A stretch of 64,000 nt of DNA from DATFVJ01 sp963851085 (GTDB taxonomy: Bacteria > Actinomycetota > Actinomycetes > Streptosporangiales > Streptosporangiaceae), in assembly GCA_963851085.1 (NCBI GenBank), contig CAWKNX010000021.1, forward strand, positions 62,001 through 126,000. Direction: 5' to 3'. Shown in pieces: positions 1 to 7,531 of this stretch. Within the stretch, counting starts at the first letter, position 1, and each line of letters starts with the position of its first letter. The position numbers and the translations under genes are program-made. The notes under the pieces were generated by a model, which saw only the letters and a program-made list of their open reading frames with translations, searched no databases and was not told where the DNA came from.

Positions 1-18
1 AGAAAGGAAATCCCCTAG

Positions 19-1296
19 ATGACAGCAATCACACCGCAGCGCCAGGCACCGCCGCGCGCGGCACACCAGCGCCAGCAGCGCCAGGCACCGCCGCGCGCGG
101 CACAGCAGCGCCAGCCGCAGCAGCGCGCACCCGGGCCGCGCGCGGCCCAGATCCCCGACAGCCCGCCGGTCCCGGTGTCGGGCATCCTCGACATCGGCGA
201 CAGCCACGCGTTCGTCCGGACCCGTGGCTACCAGATGGGTCCCGACGACGTCTACCTGACCGCGGCCCAGGTCCGGCAGCACGGCTTGCGCAGGGGCGAC
301 CACGTCGCCGGGGCCGCCACGCCGGGCGGCGCGGGCAACGTGCGCGAGAAGTTCGGCGCACTGGTCCGCCTCGACACCGTCAACAGCCTGGAGCCGTCCC
401 AGGCGAAGACGCGGCCCGATTTCGGCGAACTGACACCTCTGTACCCGCAGGAGCGCCTTCGCCTCGAGTCTGCTTCCGGCTCACCGACAGCACGGATCAT
501 CGACCTGGTGAGCCCGATCGGCAAGGGCCAGCGTGGCCTCATCGTGTCCCCCCCGAAGGCCGGCAAGACCATGGTGCTCCAGGCCATCGCCGCGGCGGTC
601 GCCGAAAACCATCCCGACGTGCACCTGATGGTCGTGCTCGTCGGCGAACGGCCGGAGGAGGTCACCGACCTGTGCCGGTCGGTGCGAGGCGACGTCATCT
701 TCTCCACATTCGACCAGCCCGCCGCCGACCACATCATGGTCGCGGAGTTGGCGATCGAACGGGCGAAGCGCCTTGTCGAGCTCGGCCACGACGTCGTCGT
801 GCTCCTGGACTCCATCACCCGCCTCGGCCGCGCCTACAACCTCGGCGCCCCGGCGAACAGCCGCATTCTGGCCGGCGGGGTGGCGACGACGGCACTGCAC
901 CTGCCGCGCAAATTCCTCGGTGCCGCGCGCAATATCGAAAACGGTGGCTCGCTCACGATCCTGTCCACCGCCCTGGTCGAAACAGGCTCGCGGATGGACG
1001 ACGTCTTCTTCGAGGAGTTCAAGGGAACCGGGAACATGGAGCTTCGGCTCCGCCGTGAACTCGCGGAAAAGCGCATCTTCCCCGCCATCGACGTCACGCC
1101 GTCAGGCACGCGCAGAGACGACCTCCTCATGTCGTCCGACGAGCACGCCGCCGTGACCAGACTTCGCCGGGCACTGGCCGGGCTCGATTCACAGCACGCC
1201 ATCGAACTGCTCTTGGGCAAGGCACGCGAAACCTCGTCCAATGCCGAGTTCCTTTTCCAGTTTCACCCCGCCGCCCAGCGGCGGGTATCTGTGTAA
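19..1296 (+). CDS. rho: Transcription termination factor Rho, short form
   Basis: Hexameric RNA-dependent ATPase helicase that ends transcription. After a Q/R/P/A-rich N-terminus (residues 1-45) comes a cold-shock-like RNA-binding domain (about 50-115), then the RecA-type ATPase: Walker A SPPKAGKT near 178, the VGERPEEVTD segment, Walker B VVVLLDSITRLGRAYN near 258, a Q-loop-like ALHLPRKFLGAARNIE and the R-loop KGTGNMEL. At 425 residues it is close to E. coli Rho and lacks the long N-terminal insertion common in actinobacterial Rho, so it may be a second, short paralogue. AAAGGA precedes the ATG. The next gene is convergent. The family is certain; paralogue status is inference. Confidence 0.93.
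   Translation: MTAITPQRQAPPRAAHQRQQRQAPPRAAQQRQPQQRAPGPRAAQIPDSPPVPVSGILDIGDSHAFVRTRGYQMGPDDVYLTAAQVRQHGLRRGDHVAGAATPGGAGNVREKFGALVRLDTVNSLEPSQAKTRPDFGELTPLYPQERLRLESASGSPTARIIDLVSPIGKGQRGLIVSPPKAGKTMVLQAIAAAVAENHPDVHLMVVLVGERPEEVTDLCRSVRGDVIFSTFDQPAADHIMVAELAIERAKRLVELGHDVVVLLDSITRLGRAYNLGAPANSRILAGGVATTALHLPRKFLGAARNIENGGSLTILSTALVETGSRMDDVFFEEFKGTGNMELRLRRELAEKRIFPAIDVTPSGTRRDDLLMSSDEHAAVTRLRRALAGLDSQHAIELLLGKARETSSNAEFLFQFHPAAQRRVSV
37..104 (+). repeat. 29-bp direct repeat inside the rho 5' coding region
   Basis: A 29-base unit (37-65) recurs exactly at 76-104 with a 39-base period, so it keeps frame and duplicates a QRQAPPRAA peptide. It accounts for the low-complexity, basic N-terminus of this Rho. 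It looks like slippage or unequal exchange in GC-rich coding DNA. Confidence 0.85.
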
Positions 1297-1470
1297 CACG
1301 CCCCTGACGACTTCCCCGGCGGGCGCCGACCGGGCGGCACGCACCAGCCTGGCGAGGGTAATACCGCAGATCCCGAACGACTCCGGGCTGTCGCCACCAG
1401 GCTCTCAGGGCCAGGCCGATACAGCGCCGCCGTGAAAAGAGCGGCCCAACGAGCGCCGCAGCGCCCGTAT

Positions 1471-3378
1471 TCACCGGCCCATGGCGGTTTTCCATCGCCC
1501 GTGTGACGCGCGCTTCACCCGCCCGGCCATTTCCTCCTCTTCCAGCCAGCGATCCAGCGACTGCCGTGCCGGGGCGATGCCCTCCACCTGAAGCATCGCG
1601 AGCAGCCGGGTGGGGGTTGCCCCCATGACTCCCGTGCTGCGGAGGATCTCGAGCATCCGTTTCCGCGCGGACGCGACAGCGGTGTCGCCGTTGCCAAGCC
1701 CAGCGACGATCTCGGCGAACTCCCGGTCGGTGTCGCCGCCACACGCGCGGACCTGTGGTGACGCCGGCGCGGCCGCCGCACCGCCCGCAGGTACGCTCAC
1801 CCCGCGCAGGTGCCCGGCGCGTTCCTGCGACCAGCGGCGCCTGTAGTCCTCACCGAGCGCCTCCGCGAGGACGTGGTCAGGGGCGGGCCGGACCGGAGCC
1901 GATCGGTAGGCGATATCTGCGATGCGGTCGTGGTCGAGGCGGTAGAACTTCACCGGTACGGGACGGCCGTCGCGGGACTGCACGATCCCCGACCCCGGGT
2001 GCGCCAGACGCGCCAGGTCGGCGGCGATGTGCAGGTCGTCGGGGACGACGAGGCGCGCGTCCGCCTCGGTCGCGACCCCGAGCCCGATCCTGAGCCCGCA
2101 CTGCGATTTCAGGTCACCGCTGCCGATCATGGTGACGGCGCCCCGCTGCGTGACGAGGACGGGATCGATCGCCTCGCTGCGGCCAAGCTGGGTGACCTGG
2201 GTGCCGAGCCCGGCGAGCGTGGCGTTCGTCGTGCCTTCGAGCGAACTGCGCGGCCCGCTGTTCATGCCGAAGATCACCGCGACTTCCTCGACGATCAGGA
2301 GCACGGCCGGCAGCTCGGCGGAGGGTGTGATCTTCTCGCCCCCGGCGCCCGAATGGGCACGCGCGTCGATGCCACGCAGCACGGCGCGGAGCATCCGCTC
2401 GGCTTCGTCCCGTGTGGTGGCCACCCAGTCGATGACGGGCCGGGGGGCACGGCCCTCCAGCCAGGGCCGCAGCCATGGCAGCGCGGTCCGCCCGCCCTTC
2501 AGGTCGATCATGAAGATCACCGTGTCGGTGCAGCGGGACAGCTGTGCGATCAGCACATTGATCAAGTTCGACTTGCCGGAACCGCGCAGCCCGACGATCA
2601 GGGCCGCGACCTCGCGCAGGGTGATGGTGCAGACCGTCCCGTCCTCGTGCAGCCCGACCGGCAGCGGCTGGTTGACGGTCAGCGTCCCGGCGTCGTCGGG
2701 CAGCGGGATCGTCTCCGCGAGCACGTCGCGCTCGGCGACGTGCAGCAGCACCTCGTCCGCGCGCCCGCCGCGCTCGACCCGCACGGCGCCGCGGCGCAGC
2801 CGTGCCGCGATCTCGATCCGCTCGGTCGCCTCTGCCAGCGTGCCGTACCTGACCTTGCCGTTAGGGGGCAGGCCGAGCCTGACGGTCTGGCCCGATCTGG
2901 TCTGGGTCTGGCCGCGGTAGGAGATTCCTGGGTGGCCGAGCCGGTCAAGGAGGTCAGGCCACTTGCGCGCGTCCGCCTTCCTGCGTTCCTCCGCAGCGCG
3001 CTTGAGTGCCTCTTCGGCCAGATACCGCTGATGGCGGCGCACCGCCGGGTAGAGGAGCCCGAGGGCGGGGGCGAGCACGGCAATGGCCGTGATGGCGACC
3101 CACGTGCGGGGTGAGATGGCCGCCGCGTACATGAGCCATCCACCCGCGGCGAGTGCGCAGGCCAGTGTGTAACCCGCGGCCGCACCCGGGCCGGTGTGCG
3201 CAAGGACGGGGATAAGGGCCGCTGCGGCGGCGACCGCGGCGATGACACCCGTCAGCCACGCCGGCGCGCCGGCGGCGTGGATGATCCATCCCACCGCGTA
3301 GATGACCGCCGCGATGAGCGAGACGAGCGCGACTGTCTCAAGCGGCGCCCATGACGGCCGGTTACTGGGTGTTGACAT
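1471..3378 (-). CDS. FtsK/SpoIIIE-type DNA translocase, TraB-like
   Basis: Membrane-anchored ATPase resembling the FtsK/SpoIIIE and TraB proteins that pump double-stranded DNA in actinomycete conjugation. The N-terminal 120 residues hold several hydrophobic helices, followed by a basic linker. The ATPase core has Walker A GLRGSGKSN, VIFMIDLKGGRTALPW and Walker B LPAVLLIVEEVAVIFG. The last 70 residues look like a winged helix (GVMGATPTRLLAMLQ), as in DNA-reading gamma domains. I chose the ATG at 3378 because GAGG lies 9 bases upstream; a GTG at 3393 is the alternative. It overlaps the upstream small gene by 17 bases. No integrase, replication or relaxase gene is visible, so it is an orphan of a conjugative element or a chromosomal translocase. 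Confidence 0.85.
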   Translation of the reverse strand: MSTPSNRPSWAPLETVALVSLIAAVIYAVGWIIHAAGAPAWLTGVIAAVAAAAALIPVLAHTGPGAAAGYTLACALAAGGWLMYAAAISPRTWVAITAIAVLAPALGLLYPAVRRHQRYLAEEALKRAAEERRKADARKWPDLLDRLGHPGISYRGQTQTRSGQTVRLGLPPNGKVRYGTLAEATERIEIAARLRRGAVRVERGGRADEVLLHVAERDVLAETIPLPDDAGTLTVNQPLPVGLHEDGTVCTITLREVAALIVGLRGSGKSNLINVLIAQLSRCTDTVIFMIDLKGGRTALPWLRPWLEGRAPRPVIDWVATTRDEAERMLRAVLRGIDARAHSGAGGEKITPSAELPAVLLIVEEVAVIFGMNSGPRSSLEGTTNATLAGLGTQVTQLGRSEAIDPVLVTQRGAVTMIGSGDLKSQCGLRIGLGVATEADARLVVPDDLHIAADLARLAHPGSGIVQSRDGRPVPVKFYRLDHDRIADIAYRSAPVRPAPDHVLAEALGEDYRRRWSQERAGHLRGVSVPAGGAAAAPASPQVRACGGDTDREFAEIVAGLGNGDTAVASARKRMLEILRSTGVMGATPTRLLAMLQVEGIAPARQSLDRWLEEEEMAGRVKRASHGRWKTAMGR

Positions 3379-3706
3379 CCCAGAGATCCTCACCTGGTCT
3401 CGGGTTCTCGATTCGCTCGAGCTCGCGATCGTGCACGCTCCGGTGCAGGCTCCAGGCTTCCTCTGCGAACTCCGCGCTGCCCGCGGAAACGGCCGCCAGT
3501 TCCCGCAGGTGCTCGTGCACGCTTGGGTGTACGGGAAGATCGCTGCCGAACCGGTCGGCGAGCTGTGACAGGGCCTCAGCGGTGCGTTCGAACAGCCGGG
3601 GCAGATCGTGCAGGAATCGGTCGAGCTCCGCTGCCGACTGCGGGGTGAACCCGCCGATGTGCTGCTGCACTGCCTCTGCGGCTGCCTCTACCGGGCTGCT
3701 CGCCAT
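3362..3706 (-). CDS. Small helical protein coupled to the FtsK-like gene
   Basis: Hypothetical protein of 114 residues, mostly amphipathic helix, acidic and without Cys, signal peptide or membrane segment. Its stop lies inside the start region of the FtsK/TraB-like gene, so the two are translationally coupled and probably work together. Small helical proteins often precede TraB-type genes on actinomycete integrative elements, but I do not recognise the family. The ATG at 3706 follows GGAGAC. Confidence 0.7.
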   Translation of the reverse strand: MASSPVEAAAEAVQQHIGGFTPQSAAELDRFLHDLPRLFERTAEALSQLADRFGSDLPVHPSVHEHLRELAAVSAGSAEFAEEAWSLHRSVHDRELERIENPRPGEDLWDVNTQ

Positions 3707-3773
3707 GGTCGTCTCCTTCGGCTAGGCGCACGGCCGCCGGATTGCGAGGCCGGGCGTGAGCAATGGCGGGTAG

Positions 3774-3953
3774 TCAGCGGGCTGGCCGCAAGACGAGGCC
3801 GATCTTCGCTACGGACGGTGCGCTGCCGCCGCCGAGCGGCAGGAGAGGGATCACGGCGGTCATGTTGTCCTTCATGTCGGTAAATGTGATGGAATGTGGC
3901 GTGTCCGATTCGCCCGGCACATGACGGGAACCGGACAAAGGGAACAGCTTCAT
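3774..3953 (-). CDS. Possible small protein upstream of the translocase pair
   Basis: A 59-residue reading frame on the same strand as the translocase pair, starting at the ATG in CAT 3951-3953. Its C-terminus (IPLLPLGGGSAPSVAKIGL) is composed like real protein, but no good ribosome-binding site precedes the ATG and the family is not recognised. It could be the first gene of the three-gene unit, or chance. Longer versions with upstream starts look less protein-like. Confidence 0.35.
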   Translation of the reverse strand: MKLFPLSGSRHVPGESDTPHSITFTDMKDNMTAVIPLLPLGGGSAPSVAKIGLVLRPAR

Positions 3954-4232
3954 GGTGCGGCGCGATCGGCCCGGCAGCAAGACCAGGTGTACGATCCGTT
4001 CCCTTCTGATGCCGTGGCGCAGTCGCCAGGTCTCCGTGATCACGGGAGCCGGGCGGTGCCCGGGATCATTCTCTGTGCTCAGTGAGGCACCTGAGGCGGA
4101 AACTACAGAAGAGACGCCAGTGATTACAGTGGCGCACGAGGAGCACCCGGGCGATGACCCAGGAAGTCGGCGAAACGTGCGGCGCGGCGGCACAATGATG
4201 GGTAGCAGAAGTCTGTTCTGGAGGGCACGACA

Positions 4233-4328
4233 GTGACCGCGCCGCAGGCTCGCCGACGTCAGGGCCTCGCCGTGGTGGTACGGGTGGCACCGTGCCGGGA
4301 AAACAACGGCAACTTAACGGTTGGGTAG
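4233..4328 (+). CDS. Mini-ORF (31 aa) just upstream of the phosphatase
   Basis: GGAGGG at 4219-4224 is followed 8 bases later by a GTG that opens a 31-codon frame ending in TAG at 4326-4328, ten bases before the ppx start. The peptide begins VTAPQARRRQGLAVVV. The phosphatase ATG itself has only a weak ribosome-binding site, so translation of this mini-ORF may deliver ribosomes to it or act as a leader. The peptide family is unknown. Confidence 0.35.
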   Translation: MTAPQARRRQGLAVVVRVAPCRENNGNLTVG

Positions 4329-4337
4329 CTACGAATC

Positions 4338-5291
4338 ATGCGACTCGGTGTGCTGGATGTCGGATCGAACACGGTGCACCTTCTTGTCGTGGATGCGCAC
4401 GAGGGGGCCCGGCCGCTTCCCGCCTACTCGCACAAGGCGGAGCTCCGGCTCGCCGACCACCTCAAGAACGGCAACCAGCTCAGCCGCGACGGTGCCGAGC
4501 AGCTGCGGGCGTTCGTCGGCGACGCGCTTCAGGTCGCCGAGGACAAGGGCGTAGAGGAGTTGCTGTCCTTCGCCACCTCGGCCATCCGCGACGCCGTCAA
4601 CGGCGAAGAGGTTCTCGCCAAGATACGGGCCGAGACCAACGTCAACATCCGGGTGCTGACCGGCGAGGAGGAATCACGCCTGACGTTCCTCGCCGGCCGC
4701 CGCTGGTTCGGCTGGTCCTCGGGCAGGCTGCTCGTGATGGACATCGGCGGCGGGTCGCTCGAGATCGCGGCCGGCCCCGACGAGGAACCCGATGTCGCGA
4801 TCTCCCTGCCGCTCGGCGCGAGCAGGCTCACCCGCGACTGGTTCACCTCCGACCCGCCGGCCGCCACGGAGGTGCGCAAGCTGCGAAGGCACGTCCGCAC
4901 GGAGATCGCAAGAACCGTCGGTGACCTGATGCGGCACGGCGCCGCCGACCATGCGGTGGCCACCTCGAAGACGTTCAGGCAACTCGCCCGCATCACCGGG
5001 GCCGCATCCTCGAGTGAGGGCCCTTACGTCCGGCGCGTGCTCAGCCACGCCAAGCTGACTCCCTGGGTCGACCGCCTCGTCACCATGACCGTGCAGGAGC
5101 GGGCGGAGCTGCCCGGCGTATCCGGCGGCCGGGCGGCCCAGCTACCCGCTGGCGCGATCGTGGCCGACGCTGCCATGGATTTGTTCGGTGCCGCCGAGCT
5201 GGAAGTCTGTCCCTGGGCGCTCCGCGAGGGCATCATCCTGCGGCGCATTGACGTCATATCGGCCGAGCCCCCGGAGCCCGCGCACCGCTGA
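4338..5291 (+). CDS. ppx: Ppx/GppA family exopolyphosphatase
   Basis: Cytoplasmic phosphatase of the actin-like ASKHA fold that hydrolyses inorganic polyphosphate and/or pppGpp. The phosphate-1 motif GVLDVGSNTVHLLVVD is at residues 4-19, FATSAIRDAVNG near 79, the phosphate-2 motif VMDIGGGSLEIA near 133, then LPLGASRLTRDW. At 317 residues it is the short two-domain form found as Ppx1/Ppx2 in actinobacteria and lacks the C-terminal HD domain of E. coli Ppx. A mini-ORF with a strong ribosome-binding site ends ten bases upstream. Polyphosphate versus pppGpp as main substrate cannot be told from sequence. Confidence 0.9.
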   Translation: MRLGVLDVGSNTVHLLVVDAHEGARPLPAYSHKAELRLADHLKNGNQLSRDGAEQLRAFVGDALQVAEDKGVEELLSFATSAIRDAVNGEEVLAKIRAETNVNIRVLTGEEESRLTFLAGRRWFGWSSGRLLVMDIGGGSLEIAAGPDEEPDVAISLPLGASRLTRDWFTSDPPAATEVRKLRRHVRTEIARTVGDLMRHGAADHAVATSKTFRQLARITGAASSSEGPYVRRVLSHAKLTPWVDRLVTMTVQERAELPGVSGGRAAQLPAGAIVADAAMDLFGAAELEVCPWALREGIILRRIDVISAEPPEPAHR

Positions 5292-5419
5292 CGGCCTGCC
5301 GGGCCGGGTCTTGATGGGTCACGATTGCCTGTTCAGCGGACGTCTGTACTGTACTGCTCAGGCAACTGGGCGTTCTGGCGGAGGGAGGACGCGGTTTCGG
5401 GGGGAACGGCGTACATGGT

Positions 5420-5767
5420 GTGGACGCAGCTAGCTTGACAGCCGGGTCGGCCGTGCCGATCGCGACCTTCACCGGACTATGGTTCTGGCGTTTCCGGCCT
5501 GGCCGACGCGGCGGCTCTCGGCCGGCGGCACCGCGGACGGAGGCCGAGCTCGCCGAGTCGGTCATCGGAGTGCGCGCGAGACTGGACGATCTTCAGCAGC
5601 AGATCACCGAGCTTGGGCGGGACTGGGACGAGCGGGACCGCCAGCTCGCGGATCGGATAAGCGGCCTTATCGACATCGCGGCCAGAGCGGCCGACGCCGG
5701 CCCGCACGCCGCCGGAACCGCGAGCGAGCCTGGCGCGGACGGCGAGAACAAGCGCGGTGGTGCGTGA
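5420..5767 (+). CDS. Small protein with N-terminal anchor and coiled coil
   Basis: Hypothetical 115-residue protein: a short hydrophobic stretch (VPIATFTGLWFWRF), a basic patch, then a helix rich in Glu, Gln, Leu and Arg (about 45-85, including RLDDLQQQITELG) that looks like a coiled coil, and a polar tail. It starts at a GTG behind a GGGGGGAA run. The next membrane protein begins 14 bases after it, suggesting an operon. No known family recognised. Confidence 0.55.
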   Translation: MDAASLTAGSAVPIATFTGLWFWRFRPGRRGGSRPAAPRTEAELAESVIGVRARLDDLQQQITELGRDWDERDRQLADRISGLIDIAARAADAGPHAAGTASEPGADGENKRGGA

Positions 5768-5781
5768 GCGGTGCGTGAGCG

Positions 5782-6306
5782 GTGCGGGTAAGGCCAAGCT
5801 GGATCATCTGGTACGCCGTGCTGCTGCACGCACTCTGGGGTGTGCTGCTCCTGGCGAGCCTGTCGCCCTACGGCGCGACCCCCTTGCACGTCTACGAGGG
5901 CGTGCCAAGGTTCGCGATGGCCGGGTTCCTTTTTCTGGCGTCGGGGCTCGCCGCCTGGGCAATCACGCGGCCAGGGCCATCCTGGCAGAGCCTGGCCGCG
6001 CTGCTGCCGCAGCAGGGCCTGCTGACGATTTCCGCCTACGCGGCGCTGCTTGCCGTGGTCGAGGCCCACTACGGCGACGGCGTCATCCGCCCGCGGTTGT
6101 TCATCCTGGCCGATCAGGCACCGGTGATCCTGGCGATGGTGCTGCATACAGCCGCGGTGATCGAGTTGCACGCCCGCCCGCCAGCGGAGGACGTGCTGCG
6201 GTCCGCGTTCGGTGCCATGAACGATGAGGCCGAACGGCTGCGCACCGCTCTCGCCGAGAAGGCCGCGACGCTGCGGAAGCTTGAGGGCAGGTCACGCCGC
6301 CACTGA
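5782..6306 (+). CDS. Four-helix membrane protein with C-terminal coiled coil
   Basis: Hypothetical 174-residue membrane protein. About four hydrophobic segments (residues 7-28, 42-62, 70-90 and 108-128) are followed by a cytosolic helix (MNDEAERLRTALAEKAATLR) with heptad character. It starts with GTG 14 bases downstream of the preceding coiled-coil protein, and the two may interact through their helices. The arrangement recalls small paired membrane proteins of actinobacteriophage and plasmids, but that is only an impression. Function unknown. Confidence 0.6.
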   Translation: MRVRPSWIIWYAVLLHALWGVLLLASLSPYGATPLHVYEGVPRFAMAGFLFLASGLAAWAITRPGPSWQSLAALLPQQGLLTISAYAALLAVVEAHYGDGVIRPRLFILADQAPVILAMVLHTAAVIELHARPPAEDVLRSAFGAMNDEAERLRTALAEKAATLRKLEGRSRRH

Positions 6307-6449
6307 TACGGAGGGGCGGAAGGCAGGCCAGCCGCCGGGGCCATGAGCACGGGTGGCCCGCGGTGCCCGGACCCCGGAAATCGGACCCCCGGCGTGCGCC
6401 TGGAGCGGTTTGTTAATTCACCGCCCGGTGATCCGGCTGCGCTGAGAGA

Positions 6450-7466
6450 ATGCGGGCGGCGAAGGGGATTGGGGGAGCCTTGGAACTTATCGTCGGCTCA
6501 GACGTGCTCGGCGCTGACTATGAGTCGATCACGCTGCCACTGCGGCCCGACCACGAGGGCGACGTGGTCGCGACGCTGGTCAGGCGAAGCTGCCGCGAGC
6601 GCACCCGCCGGGCTGTCCTGTACATCCACGGCTTTCACGACTATTTCTTCCAAACCGAGCTCGCCGACTGGTATGTGGATCGAGGTTTTACCTTTTATGC
6701 GCTCGATCTGCGCAAATATGGCCGCTCAATCCGTCCATGGCATACCGCGAATTTCTGTCACAGTCTCGCCGAATACGCCGAAGAGCTCGATCTGGCGGTA
6801 AGGGTCATCAAGGAAATTGACGGCCACGACACGCTGCTGGTCAACGCGCACTCGACCGGTGGGCTCATTGCCGCGCTCTGGTGCCACGCCCGGCGCCGCG
6901 GCCTGCCGGTGGACGCGCTGGTGCTGAACAGCCCGTTTCTGGCGCTGAACACGGCCGCGCCGGTCCGCGCGCTCGCGGTGATTGCCGCCCCCCTGGTGAG
7001 CGGCAGCCGCGGTGGTCCCCGTGCCGTGCTGCGGTCGCACACGCTCAGCCTCTACACGCGCAGCCTGCACCGTGATCACTACGGCGAATGGGATTTCGAC
7101 CACAGGTGGAAGCCCCTGGACCCGTGGCCCATCCACGCGGCCTGGCTGGGCGCGGTGCTGCGCGGCCAGCGGCAGCTTCGCCGCGGCCTCGACATCCGCT
7201 GCCCGGTGCTCGTGCTGTGCTCCGCCGCGAGCAGCAGGCCACGTCAATGGGACGCGGTGCTCCACCGCAGCGACGCCGTGCTGAACGCATCGCACATCGC
7301 GCGCCTGGCGCCGCGGCTTGGCCGCCGGGTCACCTGCCTGCGGATCGAGGACGCGATGCACGACCTGGTGCTGTCGGCCAGGCCGGTGCGAAAGCAGGTC
7401 TACGATGAGCTCGGCCGCTGGCTCGGCGCCTATCTTTCCGGCCAGGTGCGAGACCGCTTGCTGTGA
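6450..7466 (+). CDS. Alpha/beta hydrolase (serine aminopeptidase S33-like)
   Basis: Predicted cytoplasmic hydrolase acting on an ester or lipid substrate. The oxyanion-hole region is VLYIHGFHDYFF near residue 53, the nucleophile elbow is NAHSTGG (Ser near 135), an Asp follows in the LDIRCPVLVLCS strand region, and the catalytic His is probably in IEDAMHDLVLS near 308. The cap contains SLYTRSLHRDHYGEW. This layout fits the monoacylglycerol-lipase/S33 type. The ATG at 6450 has GAGAG abutting it; a TTG at 6481 behind GGGGGAG is a possible alternative start. It is followed by a phosphatase relic and a GT-C transferase, so an envelope-lipid role is plausible. Confidence 0.8.
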   Translation: MRAAKGIGGALELIVGSDVLGADYESITLPLRPDHEGDVVATLVRRSCRERTRRAVLYIHGFHDYFFQTELADWYVDRGFTFYALDLRKYGRSIRPWHTANFCHSLAEYAEELDLAVRVIKEIDGHDTLLVNAHSTGGLIAALWCHARRRGLPVDALVLNSPFLALNTAAPVRALAVIAAPLVSGSRGGPRAVLRSHTLSLYTRSLHRDHYGEWDFDHRWKPLDPWPIHAAWLGAVLRGQRQLRRGLDIRCPVLVLCSAASSRPRQWDAVLHRSDAVLNASHIARLAPRLGRRVTCLRIEDAMHDLVLSARPVRKQVYDELGRWLGAYLSGQVRDRLL

Positions 7467-7477
7467 TCGGAGGCCAC

Positions 7478-7531
7478 ATGCGGCAGCCGTTTCGGATCCT
7501 GTCTGTCTGCACCGGGAACATGCGCTCGTGA
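7478..7531 (+). pseudogene. N-terminal stub of a low-molecular-weight Tyr phosphatase
   Basis: GGAGG at 7469-7473 precedes an ATG opening only 17 codons, MRQPFRILSVCTGNMRS, then TGA. The peptide matches the start of low-molecular-weight protein-tyrosine phosphatases, whose P-loop reads VCxGNxCRS; here the residue pair before Ser has lost the second Cys, and everything after is gone. The TGA overlaps the GTG of the next gene as GTGA. I read it as the surviving 5' end of a deleted gene that now works, if at all, as a leader coupling translation into the transferase gene. Confidence 0.6.
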
